Assembly: GCA_002455255.1 (NCBI GenBank) | Contig: DKKL01000061.1 | Location: 1 to 22,990, forward strand | Origin: Candidatus Tepidiaquacellales bacterium UBA6667 | GTDB taxonomy: Bacteria; Bacteroidota; Ignavibacteria; Tepidaquicellales; Tepidaquicellaceae | DNA: 22,990 bases | Direction: 5' to 3' | Part shown: positions 15,633 through 22,599 of the stretch, one piece after another | How positions within the stretch are numbered: position 1 is the stretch's first letter | Layout: each line of letters starts with the position of its first letter | Position numbers and translations under genes: made by a program | Notes under the pieces: model-generated | Told to the model about the DNA's origin: nothing | Databases searched by the model: none | Seen by the model: only the letters and a program-made list of their open reading frames with translations

Positions 15633-15642
15633 CAAAGGAAAA
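15633..15642 (+). promoter_or_regulatory. Clear ribosome binding site of the second LYFCE gene
   Basis: AAAGGAAAA lies 4-12 bases before the ATG at 15646. Most other genes in this window lack an obvious Shine-Dalgarno sequence, so this one may be well translated. Confidence 0.5.
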
Positions 15643-15645
15643 TTA

Positions 15646-16068
15646 ATGAAAAATTTCAAATTCCTCTTTATTTTTGCAATTTTTGCAACTATTTTTGCGT
15701 TTAACACTTCAGATGTAAAAGCTCAAAGCAGCCCGGTATTATATTTCTGCGAAGAGTATAATTCATCATTAGGTGAAATCGGCATTAGTGACAGATTTAC
15801 AACCGGCTATTTGACTGTTATGGTTAAAGCATCAAGTGCATTAGGTTTATCAAATGTGTCTATTCAGTTTGATAAATATAATTGCAGAACAAATACTTTT
15901 GAGTATAATAAAAAATTCCCTTACACTGTTTCACCATCAATGGATTATATATACTTTGCCGGAGATGATTTAAGCTTTGATTCACCGGGAATTTACAGAG
16001 TATTCTTACTTGATGAAAACAACAGAACTGTTGCAAGCTCACTTATTGAGATTATCTCAAAAAACTAA
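15646..16068 (+). CDS. LYFCE-family secreted protein (paralogue 2 of 3)
   Basis: The function is unknown. The 140-residue precursor has a Sec signal peptide (MKNFKFLFIFAIFATIFAF) with a likely cleavage after VKA in SDVKAQSS, and no lipobox. The mature part is one LYFCE domain: LYFCEEY, EIGISDRFTTGYLTVMVK, MDYIYFAGDD, FDSPGIYRVFLL and a final ASSLIEIIS strand. It aligns along its length with the first protein (shared LYFCE, EIG[VI]SDRFT, LTVMVK, [FS]SPG[TI]Y[KR]V), so the two arose by duplication. It has a second cysteine, in YNCRTN, which the first lacks. It would be released into the periplasm or beyond. It is preceded by a good ribosome binding site and followed by a strong terminator. Confidence 0.85.
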   Translation: MKNFKFLFIFAIFATIFAFNTSDVKAQSSPVLYFCEEYNSSLGEIGISDRFTTGYLTVMVKASSALGLSNVSIQFDKYNCRTNTFEYNKKFPYTVSPSMDYIYFAGDDLSFDSPGIYRVFLLDENNRTVASSLIEIISKN

Positions 16069-16078
16069 ATTATTAACA

Positions 16079-16110
16079 ATAAGGCAGGAACTTTTCCTGC
16101 CTTATATCTT
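16079..16110 (+). terminator. Terminator after the second LYFCE gene
   Basis: A perfect 12-bp stem, 16079-16090 (ATAAGGCAGGAA) with 16094-16105 (TTCCTGCCTTAT), has a 3-base loop (CTT). The T-tract after it is short (ATCTTT), so termination may be incomplete. The next gene starts only 17 bases beyond the stem, so the hairpin could also reduce its translation or set the ratio of the paralogues. Confidence 0.75.
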
Positions 16111-16121
16111 TAAATGAGATT

Positions 16122-16541
16122 ATGGTAAATAAATTTTTAAATATTAAAACTTTTTTATTACTTTTTATTCTCATTTCCTCTTTTTCTTATTCAGAATCTA
16201 AAGCACAAAATTTATACTTCTGTGAAGGAGTTGATGCTGACGGATATGCTATCGAGTCAGCAACACTTTTCACAATTTCAAGCAGTGGCGGATATTTGTA
16301 TTTCCTTTGCAGATTGCCATGGGAATTAGAATCAAGATCTGTATCGTATGCAATTTATAAAGTTGATAACAATGGTTATGAAACATTTTTTGAAACTGTT
16401 TATCAGGATACAGAAAGAAACTGGACTTGGTTCTGGAAAAAATATACTTTTTATGAATCGGGAAATTACAATGTCTATGTATATGACGGTTCAAATAATC
16501 TACTGACTTCAGGTTCAGTTAATATTAGGTTTAAAAACTGA
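16122..16541 (+). CDS. LYFCE-family secreted protein (paralogue 3 of 3, divergent)
   Basis: The function is unknown. The 139-residue precursor has a Sec signal peptide with a hydrophobic core (TFLLLFILISSFSY) and probable cleavage after SKA in ESKAQN. The mature domain begins LYFCEGVDADG and ends YESGNYNVYVYDGSNNLLTSGSVNI, which matches the layout of the two upstream proteins: an LYFCE strand first, an aromatic-rich middle and a GxYxVxV strand near the end. The middle has changed most and is rich in tryptophan (RNWTWFWKK). A second cysteine lies in YFLCRLP. It lies between two hairpin terminators, so it may form its own transcription unit or depend on read-through. Confidence 0.82.
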   Translation: MVNKFLNIKTFLLLFILISSFSYSESKAQNLYFCEGVDADGYAIESATLFTISSSGGYLYFLCRLPWELESRSVSYAIYKVDNNGYETFFETVYQDTERNWTWFWKKYTFYESGNYNVYVYDGSNNLLTSGSVNIRFKN

Positions 16542-16565
16542 TATTTTTTGTACAATATAAAATAT

Positions 16566-16606
16566 AAAAAAGTTATTTCGATATTTTCGGAATAACTTTT
16601 TTTATT
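16566..16606 (+). terminator. Terminator after the third LYFCE gene
   Basis: The stem AGTTATTTCGA (16571-16581) pairs with TCGGAATAACT (16587-16597), with one T-G wobble and a 5-base loop. Flanking A-run (16566-16570) and T-run (16598-16603) extend the helix and give the U-tract. It closes the LYFCE gene group just before the flippase gene, and the A-run makes it potentially bidirectional. Confidence 0.8.
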
Positions 16607-16628
16607 TTAGTTAAAATTAAATTAATTG

Positions 16629-18053
16629 ATGATAAGCAAAATAAAAAGTCTCTCAAAAGATACTTTGATTTATGGAACAGGCACAATGGTCGCTCGTTTC
16701 TTAAATTTTTTGCTTGTACCATTTTATACAAATTTTATTCCGCCCGCTGAGTATGGTGTCATATCAAATATTTTCGCATATATTGCTATACTGAATGTGT
16801 TTTTTTCACTCGGTCTTGAATCAGGATTTTTCAGATTTTCTGCATTTCTTGAAATAGGCGATAAAAAAGAAAATTTTTCCATTCCTTTTTTTACTGTAGC
16901 AATAAATTCTCTTTTACTTTCATCAATTATCTTTTTCATACCGGGATTGTTTGCTCCAATTTTTTCAGTAACTGAAGCTAATTTTGATTTAATAAAATAT
17001 ACGGCATTAATTTTATTTTTTGATGCTATAGTTCTTGTTCCTTTTGCAAACCTAAGATTAAATAAAAAACCTCTCAAATTTTCAATAATAAAAATTATCA
17101 ATATTGTTGTTAATGTTCTTATGAATATTATTCTAATTGTAATTTTTAAATTTGGCATTGAGGCAATTTTAATAAGTAATCTCGTTGCATCAGTGATTAC
17201 ATTCATAGTCTTATTGCCTGATATAATTCCTAATTTGAAATTAAAATTTAACAGAGAATTATTTAATGAAATTATAAAATTTTCATTGCCTTACATCCCT
17301 GCAGGAATTAGTGCAAATATTATTCAGGTTATTAACAGACCTATGATGATTTATTTAACAGATGAGTCAACAACCGGTATATTCACTGCAAACTATAAAC
17401 TCGGTATTATTATGATGATATTTGTAACTATGTTCGATTTTGCATGGCGTCCTTTTTTCTTAAATAATGCTAAAGATCCGGATGCTAAAAAGTTATTTTC
17501 CAAAGTTACAACTTTGTTTGTAGTTGCCGCTTCTCTCATCTGTCTTGTTACCTCTGTTTTTCTGAACGATATTATTATGATGTTTGGCGAAAGTTACAGA
17601 ACCGGTCAATATATTGTACCCATTATTTTAATGGCTTATTTATTCAACGGATTATATATCAATATGATGCCGGGTATATATTTCAAAAAGAAAACAAAAT
17701 ATTTGCCTTATATTACAGGTGCAGCAGCAATTGCGAATGTGATTTTCAACTTTTTACTTATCCCGAAATTTAATATGATAGGTGCTGCAGTTTCAACTTT
17801 GATAAGTTATGTTATCATGGCTGTTAGTCTGTATTTTGTATCACAGAAATTTTATAAAATTAATTATGAAATTTCTAAGATACTATTTTTGATTATTTCT
17901 GTTTCTATTTTCATTTCAGGTTTTTTTATATTGGATATGCATAATTTGTTTTTAAAATTATTAATTATAGTTATATTTGTTTGTTTGATTTTCTTAGTGA
18001 AAATACTAAGAATTGAAAACATTAAACAAATTTTTGTTCTTTCAAAAAGATGA
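16629..18053 (+). CDS. Polysaccharide (lipopolysaccharide/O-antigen) flippase, Wzx/MVF-like
   Basis: This is a polytopic inner-membrane protein of about 474 residues with some 12-14 hydrophobic segments, belonging to the MATE/MOP (polysaccharide transport) superfamily. The N-terminal signature, LSKDTLIYGTGTMVARFLNFLLVPFYTN, is typical of Wzx-type proteins, as are EYGVISNIFAYIAI, LESGFFRF and the central SLPYIPAGISANIIQVINRPMM. It would move lipid-linked sugars across the inner membrane. I prefer the ATG at 16629 over the TTG codon just before it. No glycosyltransferases are in the window, so its substrate is open. Its stop overlaps the miaA start by 4 bases (ATGA), which implies translational coupling. 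Confidence 0.9.
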   Translation: MISKIKSLSKDTLIYGTGTMVARFLNFLLVPFYTNFIPPAEYGVISNIFAYIAILNVFFSLGLESGFFRFSAFLEIGDKKENFSIPFFTVAINSLLLSSIIFFIPGLFAPIFSVTEANFDLIKYTALILFFDAIVLVPFANLRLNKKPLKFSIIKIINIVVNVLMNIILIVIFKFGIEAILISNLVASVITFIVLLPDIIPNLKLKFNRELFNEIIKFSLPYIPAGISANIIQVINRPMMIYLTDESTTGIFTANYKLGIIMMIFVTMFDFAWRPFFLNNAKDPDAKKLFSKVTTLFVVAASLICLVTSVFLNDIIMMFGESYRTGQYIVPIILMAYLFNGLYINMMPGIYFKKKTKYLPYITGAAAIANVIFNFLLIPKFNMIGAAVSTLISYVIMAVSLYFVSQKFYKINYEISKILFLIISVSIFISGFFILDMHNLFLKLLIIVIFVCLIFLVKILRIENIKQIFVLSKR

Positions 18054-18976
18054 AAAAGCTGATGGTTATTACCGGACCTACCGGTTCGGGAAAAACAGAT
18101 TTTGCACTCAAAATAGCCGGAAAAATCAATGATAGTGTAATTGTATCCGCTGATTCCCGTCAAATTTATAAATATATTCAGGTTGCTACTTGTTCCCCAA
18201 AAGAAGCTGACCAAAAAAAAATCAAACATTATTTCATTAACGAACTGAACCCTGATGAAAGTTTTAATGCAGGTGAATATGGTAAGCAAGCAAGGATTTT
18301 AATTCAAGAGTTGTTTGAAGAAAATAAATTTCCTATTGTTACCGGAGGAAGCGGACTTTATTTGAAATCATTAATTGACGGATTTTTTGAAAATGATGCA
18401 TCGGATGAAAACATTAGAATTAGTTTATACGAAAAACTTAAATTGAAGGGTATTGAATTTTTATATAATGAACTAAAAGAAATTGATAAAATTTCTGCGA
18501 GCAGATTAATCCCACAGGACTTCAGAAGAGTAATAAGAGCATTGGAAGTTTATTATGTTTCCGGAGTTAAAATATCTGATTATCAAAAGGAAAAAATAGA
18601 TATCAATTTTATTCCCGTTCAATATGGATTATTACTTGAAAGGCAATATTTATACGAAAGAATAAACTCAAGAGTTGAATATATGTTAAATGATGGTTTA
18701 ATTCAGGAGATAAAGATTCTCAAAGAAAAAGGTTTTGATAAAATGAATTTAAATTCCCTCGACTCTGTTGGTGTTAAAGAAGTTTTTAAATATCTAAATG
18801 GAGAATATGATTTGCTTGAAATGAAAGAAATGATAAAACAAAACACTCGCAGATATGCAAAAAGGCAAATGACATGGTTCAGAAAAGATAAAAGAATAAA
18901 ATGGTTAGAAGTGAATGAGAATACTGATTTTGAAGAATTAGCAAAAAACACAATTGATGATTTCAAAAAAACATAA
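18050..18976 (+). CDS. miaA: tRNA dimethylallyltransferase MiaA
   Basis: MiaA adds the isopentenyl group to A37 of tRNAs that read codons starting with U. The Walker A motif is GPTGSGKT (residues 9-16). The catalytic aspartate lies in SADSRQIYK (D35). Further blocks are HYFINELNPDESFNAGEYGKQA, PIVTGGSGLYLKSLIDGF, DFRRVIRALEVYYVSG and the C-terminal YAKRQMTWFRKD. The 308-residue length fits the family. It starts within the end of the flippase gene. The next gene starts 10 bases after its stop, placing a tRNA-modifying enzyme inside a run of envelope genes. Confidence 0.97.
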   Translation: MKKLMVITGPTGSGKTDFALKIAGKINDSVIVSADSRQIYKYIQVATCSPKEADQKKIKHYFINELNPDESFNAGEYGKQARILIQELFEENKFPIVTGGSGLYLKSLIDGFFENDASDENIRISLYEKLKLKGIEFLYNELKEIDKISASRLIPQDFRRVIRALEVYYVSGVKISDYQKEKIDINFIPVQYGLLLERQYLYERINSRVEYMLNDGLIQEIKILKEKGFDKMNLNSLDSVGVKEVFKYLNGEYDLLEMKEMIKQNTRRYAKRQMTWFRKDKRIKWLEVNENTDFEELAKNTIDDFKKT

Positions 18977-18986
18977 TAGTTCCTTA

Positions 18987-20543
18987 ATGAAAAAATTGTT
19001 TTACATTTTTCCTGTATTTTTTATTCTTATAAGTTCATGCCAGATAAAAGATTTCGTTGCACCTAACTGGGAGGTTGAAGGTAATCTTTCATTTGTCAGC
19101 AGAGATTATTCGGTCGCTGAAATGCTTAAGAAACAACAAAATCTTTATATAGATTCTGTTAGCAATGATGTTGTCCTGATTGCGACTGTTGATGATAGAG
19201 ATGAGATTGGTTCATCTCTCAAATTTGACGGAATTTCAAAAACGATAAATACCATCGTTTTTAACAGAGATACTGTTCTGTCATTAGATTTTGATGATTC
19301 AAGTTTTGTGAGAAAAGCAGTTTTTACAAGCGGTCAGGTTTTATTGAAATTTAATAATCCTAATAGTTTTCCTTATAGTTTTGTTTTAACAGTAAATAAT
19401 TTAAAAAATCAGCAAACAAATCAAAGTTATACAACAACAAGAAATGTAAATGCTAATTCAAGTTTAAGTTTTAACATTCCACTTGGTGAATATTATGTTG
19501 ATAATGGAAATGAACAGTTAAATACTCTTTTTTTTAACATCAGTACCACTGCGTCGCAAAACGGATTAACAACATTTGATTATTCTATAACTGAAACTAT
19601 TGTTAATTTTGTATCAGGAAAAGTGAAACCGATAACTTCAAGAAATGTGAGAGATACTATTAATGAACCATTCGGTACTAACGCACCAACTACCCCAATT
19701 ACAATCTCAACCATAAAAAAATCTGAATTCATTATAAAAAATTATTCTGAATCTCAAATTACACTAAGACGGGCATATTTTGTTGGTGAAAATAAAAATA
19801 CTTTAGCTAAAGTTCGTTTGTTGTATGATTTTGACGGAAACGGTTCACTTGATTCATTTTATACTATAAATATTCCGAGAAGAAATTCCGGCGAACCTTT
19901 TGGTGAAGCTCGGTTATCTGTTACCGCTACTAATAGTAATATACTTCAGTTTCTCGGTAATGTACCTTTTAATGTTTATTACGAAAGAGATCAGGTTTTT
20001 AATTCTGATTACAGTGATGCAACCCTTAACAGTAGTGACAGTATAATAACAAAATTTTATGCGGATATTCCATTGAGATTTCAATCACAAGGTTATAATT
20101 CTTACAGAGATACAATTAAATCCGGATTTACTCAAAGGCAGAGAGATAAAATTACCAATATTAGAAATATTAAAATTACAACAACTCTGATAAATGGAAT
20201 TGCTTTACAAATGAAAGCAAAAATTACGATTGCAGATTCAAATAATATCCCATTACTTGTTTTAACTGAAAGAGTGCAAAATCCGGAACCGGATGGATTT
20301 GTAACAATTGCAGCAGCAAATGTGGGAAGTGATGGAACGGTGCTCCCAAATGGTCAAGTTACAAGAGTTATAGAGTCGGAGCTTTCCGCAGACGATGTCG
20401 TCAGGATTCTCGGTTTTGGAAATGTTTTTGTTGAACTTCAATATATTACTAATCCCAACGCAGGGATAATCAGGGTTAAAGGAAATGATTTTTCTATTAT
20501 AAGAAGCATCGGTGTGTTAACTTATTTTGTGGAGATTGACTGA
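18987..20543 (+). CDS. Large uncharacterised lipoprotein
   Basis: I do not recognise a named family. I set the start at the ATG at 18987 because the protein then begins MKKLFYIFPVFFILISSC, a clean lipoprotein signal with lipobox ISSC; an in-frame start 33 bases upstream would overlap miaA and bury it. The 518-residue protein is rich in Ser, Thr, Asn and alternating hydrophobic residues, so it is probably mostly beta-strand. A DxDxNGxLD loop at D281-D289 (DFDGNGSLD) resembles calcium-binding loops of EF-hand/dockerin type, though the usual acidic residue at position 12 is tyrosine. Its stop overlaps the start of the next gene by one base (TGATG). That suggests it works with the outer-membrane barrel protein, perhaps as a surface or periplasmic partner. 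Confidence 0.8.
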   Translation: MKKLFYIFPVFFILISSCQIKDFVAPNWEVEGNLSFVSRDYSVAEMLKKQQNLYIDSVSNDVVLIATVDDRDEIGSSLKFDGISKTINTIVFNRDTVLSLDFDDSSFVRKAVFTSGQVLLKFNNPNSFPYSFVLTVNNLKNQQTNQSYTTTRNVNANSSLSFNIPLGEYYVDNGNEQLNTLFFNISTTASQNGLTTFDYSITETIVNFVSGKVKPITSRNVRDTINEPFGTNAPTTPITISTIKKSEFIIKNYSESQITLRRAYFVGENKNTLAKVRLLYDFDGNGSLDSFYTINIPRRNSGEPFGEARLSVTATNSNILQFLGNVPFNVYYERDQVFNSDYSDATLNSSDSIITKFYADIPLRFQSQGYNSYRDTIKSGFTQRQRDKITNIRNIKITTTLINGIALQMKAKITIADSNNIPLLVLTERVQNPEPDGFVTIAAANVGSDGTVLPNGQVTRVIESELSADDVVRILGFGNVFVELQYITNPNAGIIRVKGNDFSIIRSIGVLTYFVEID

Positions 20544-21919
20544 TGAAAAAATTATTATTATTCTTATTATTAATTACTTCTCTTTCTGCAAATGCACAGT
20601 ATGCCGATAACCCAAAAAGTTTATCAATGGGAAGAGCTTCTGTTTCAAATACATTTCAGCTTAACGCATTAAATAATAATCCGGCAAATCTTGTTTTAAA
20701 TTCTCAATATGATAAATCAAATTATTATTTCACATTATTTACATCTGCGGGATATATGCTTAATTCGGATTTTTTAAGTGCCGATTTTTATAATAAATAT
20801 TTTTCCGGAAACAACGGTAACCCGGTTTTTCTGACAAATACTGATAAAGAAAACATATTGTCCGAAGCAGGAAATACGTCCACAGGTTTCAGAGGAAATT
20901 TTAAATTTTTTAGTTTACTAATTCGTGAAAAAAATATTGGGACTTTTGCAATTTCATTGGAAGATAAAATTTCCGGTTTATCATTCCTGCCAAAGGATGC
21001 TCTCGATGTTGCACTTTATGGAAATAAAAAGAATTCAACTTATGATTATTCTGAGTTTGACCTTGATGCAAGCTGGATAAGACAAATAAATATTTCTTTT
21101 GCAAAAGAACTGCCGAATTTGTTCAAAAGTTTTGCTGAAAATTTCAGCATTGGAGTTTCAGTAAAACCTCAACTCGGATATTATAACTTTGGTGTTGAAA
21201 GTAACAATCTGAAAATTCATACTGATGATAGCAGTAAAATTAAAGCTGACGGATTAATGAGATTTAGAAGTTCAAGAATCGGCAGTGATAATCAAAAAAT
21301 AAAGTTTCCGGAATTTGGAGAACTCGCAGGATTTGGAATGGGTTTTGACATAGGTTTTAATTTTAAATTCAGTAATAAAGTAAATGTCGGTTTAAGTGTT
21401 ACAGATATCGGTTGGGTAAACTGGTATAAAACACCAACTGAATATTTATATAAGGGAGATTTTTTAATTACAGACCTTGCAAACTCTGAACAATATGATC
21501 AGTTGTTAAATCTAATTGAAGGAACCGAATCACCAATTTCGAATTATAGCAAAACTTTGCCAACTACATTCAGGATTGGTCTGAATTATAAAATTTATGA
21601 TGCAATTTATTATAAAAATTCAGTTGAGAGAGCAAATGTAACTGCTGAATATTATCAGGGATTGGTTGATAATGTTGCAGGAGTATCTACAAAACCATTA
21701 TTTTTTCTTGGGGGTGAGTTTTTGTTAAATCAATATTTTATACCGAGAACAGGAATTGTAATAGGGGATTCTGAAAATCTTGCATTGAGTATGGGATTTG
21801 GAGTTATTACTGATTATTTAATTTTCGATTTTGGAACTCACAATATTCTTTCAATTTTCAATCTGAACAAAGCATCAAAAAATTCCGTTGCGTTTAGTCT
21901 GAAATTTAAATTTGATTAA
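20543..21919 (+). CDS. Outer-membrane beta-barrel-like protein (DUF5723/PorV-like)
   Basis: The 458-residue protein has a Sec signal peptide (MKKLLLFLLLITSLSANAQ, cleavage after ANA). The mature start, NPKSLSMGRASVSNTFQLNALNNNPANL, resembles the N-terminal plug region of FadL/PorV/DUF5723 outer-membrane proteins, where a conserved NPA motif follows a short glycine/serine segment. The rest alternates amphipathic strands rich in Phe, Tyr and Gly (FGMGFDIGFNFKFSNKVNVG, VGLSVTDIGWVNWY). It ends FSLKFKFD, the typical aromatic C-terminal strand of a barrel. The family assignment is from general resemblance and is moderate; the outer-membrane location is more secure. It is translationally coupled to the upstream lipoprotein and overlaps the convergent dehydrogenase-like gene by 4 bases. 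Confidence 0.75.
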   Translation: MKKLLLFLLLITSLSANAQYADNPKSLSMGRASVSNTFQLNALNNNPANLVLNSQYDKSNYYFTLFTSAGYMLNSDFLSADFYNKYFSGNNGNPVFLTNTDKENILSEAGNTSTGFRGNFKFFSLLIREKNIGTFAISLEDKISGLSFLPKDALDVALYGNKKNSTYDYSEFDLDASWIRQINISFAKELPNLFKSFAENFSIGVSVKPQLGYYNFGVESNNLKIHTDDSSKIKADGLMRFRSSRIGSDNQKIKFPEFGELAGFGMGFDIGFNFKFSNKVNVGLSVTDIGWVNWYKTPTEYLYKGDFLITDLANSEQYDQLLNLIEGTESPISNYSKTLPTTFRIGLNYKIYDAIYYKNSVERANVTAEYYQGLVDNVAGVSTKPLFFLGGEFLLNQYFIPRTGIVIGDSENLALSMGFGVITDYLIFDFGTHNILSIFNLNKASKNSVAFSLKFKFD

Positions 21920-22590
21920 TTTTTATTTTTTAAAACTGAATATTCTAAGTATCTTTCTTTTAATAATGGTGTAATTCTATATCTGTCATCGCCATATTCA
22001 TTATACATTGATTGTAAGATATTATAAATCAAATCTAATCCGATTCTTTCACTCCATTCTATCGGTCCATACGGATAGTTTGTTCCAAGTTTCATCGCAA
22101 TATCTATATCTTTGGCATCTGCTGTTTTTTCCTGGAGAACTAAATATGCTTCATTTATAATTAATGAAATTATTCTTAAGTTTATCAATCCCGTTCTGTC
22201 TTCCACCCAAATTGAATTTTCAAAAATATCCGTAATAACATTTGTAAGTTCCGGTGAAGTTAGGTTTGATTTAGTAACTTCAATATTTTTTGCAGAAGAA
22301 AAAGTTGGATAAATCCCAACTCCGAATAAACGATTTACTTTTTTGACAAATCGTAATTGCTGGGAAAGGGGAATACACAAACTTGATGAAATTATAACGG
22401 CATTTTCTGGAACATGATTCTCAATATCATTCAGATTTTTAAATTTTAAATCCCTATCATAATTTGTAACTTCAAATGCAATTTCAGTTTTTTGAGATGC
22501 AGAATTTTCAAATTCAAATTTATTTTTCAAAAATTCTTTTAACTCTGAAATTAAACCGGCATTATCACCTGTAATAAAAGCTTTTTTCAT
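21916..22590 (-). CDS. 3-hydroxyacyl-CoA dehydrogenase-like protein lacking catalytic motifs
   Basis: Residues 135-224 match the C-terminal 3HCDH domain: IINEAYLVLQEKTADAKDIDIAMKLG, NYPYGPIEWSERIGLD and the following helices. Residues 1-125 look like a shortened Rossmann half: ENAVIISSSLCIPLSQQL corresponds to the SNTS region, and FGVGIYPTF to GxHFFNP. The GxGxxG NAD motif is absent, the catalytic His position has lost HFFNP, and the conserved Asn of GFIxNR is displaced (GLINLR). At 224 residues it is well below the usual 280 or more. It is therefore probably not an active dehydrogenase of the normal kind. Similar proteins with a strong C-terminal match occur in Bacteroidota, as I recall. The gene is divergent from the next one with 9 bases between start codons, and converges on the barrel gene. 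Confidence 0.78.
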   Translation of the reverse strand: MKKAFITGDNAGLISELKEFLKNKFEFENSASQKTEIAFEVTNYDRDLKFKNLNDIENHVPENAVIISSSLCIPLSQQLRFVKKVNRLFGVGIYPTFSSAKNIEVTKSNLTSPELTNVITDIFENSIWVEDRTGLINLRIISLIINEAYLVLQEKTADAKDIDIAMKLGTNYPYGPIEWSERIGLDLIYNILQSMYNEYGDDRYRITPLLKERYLEYSVLKNKN

Positions 22591-22599
22591 TAATTTATA

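Noticed and set aside
16724..17206. A 160-codon open frame on the - strand within the flippase gene
   Set aside because: It is antisense to a clear membrane-protein gene. AT-rich, hydrophobic genes often leave long open antisense frames, and the product has no recognisable features.
17864..18289. A 141-codon - strand frame across the flippase-miaA junction
   Set aside because: It lies antisense to two well-supported coding regions and has no family resemblance.
18954..18986. An upstream start for the large lipoprotein
   Set aside because: It overlaps miaA and puts 11 polar residues before a perfect lipoprotein signal peptide. The ATG at 18987 is preferred.
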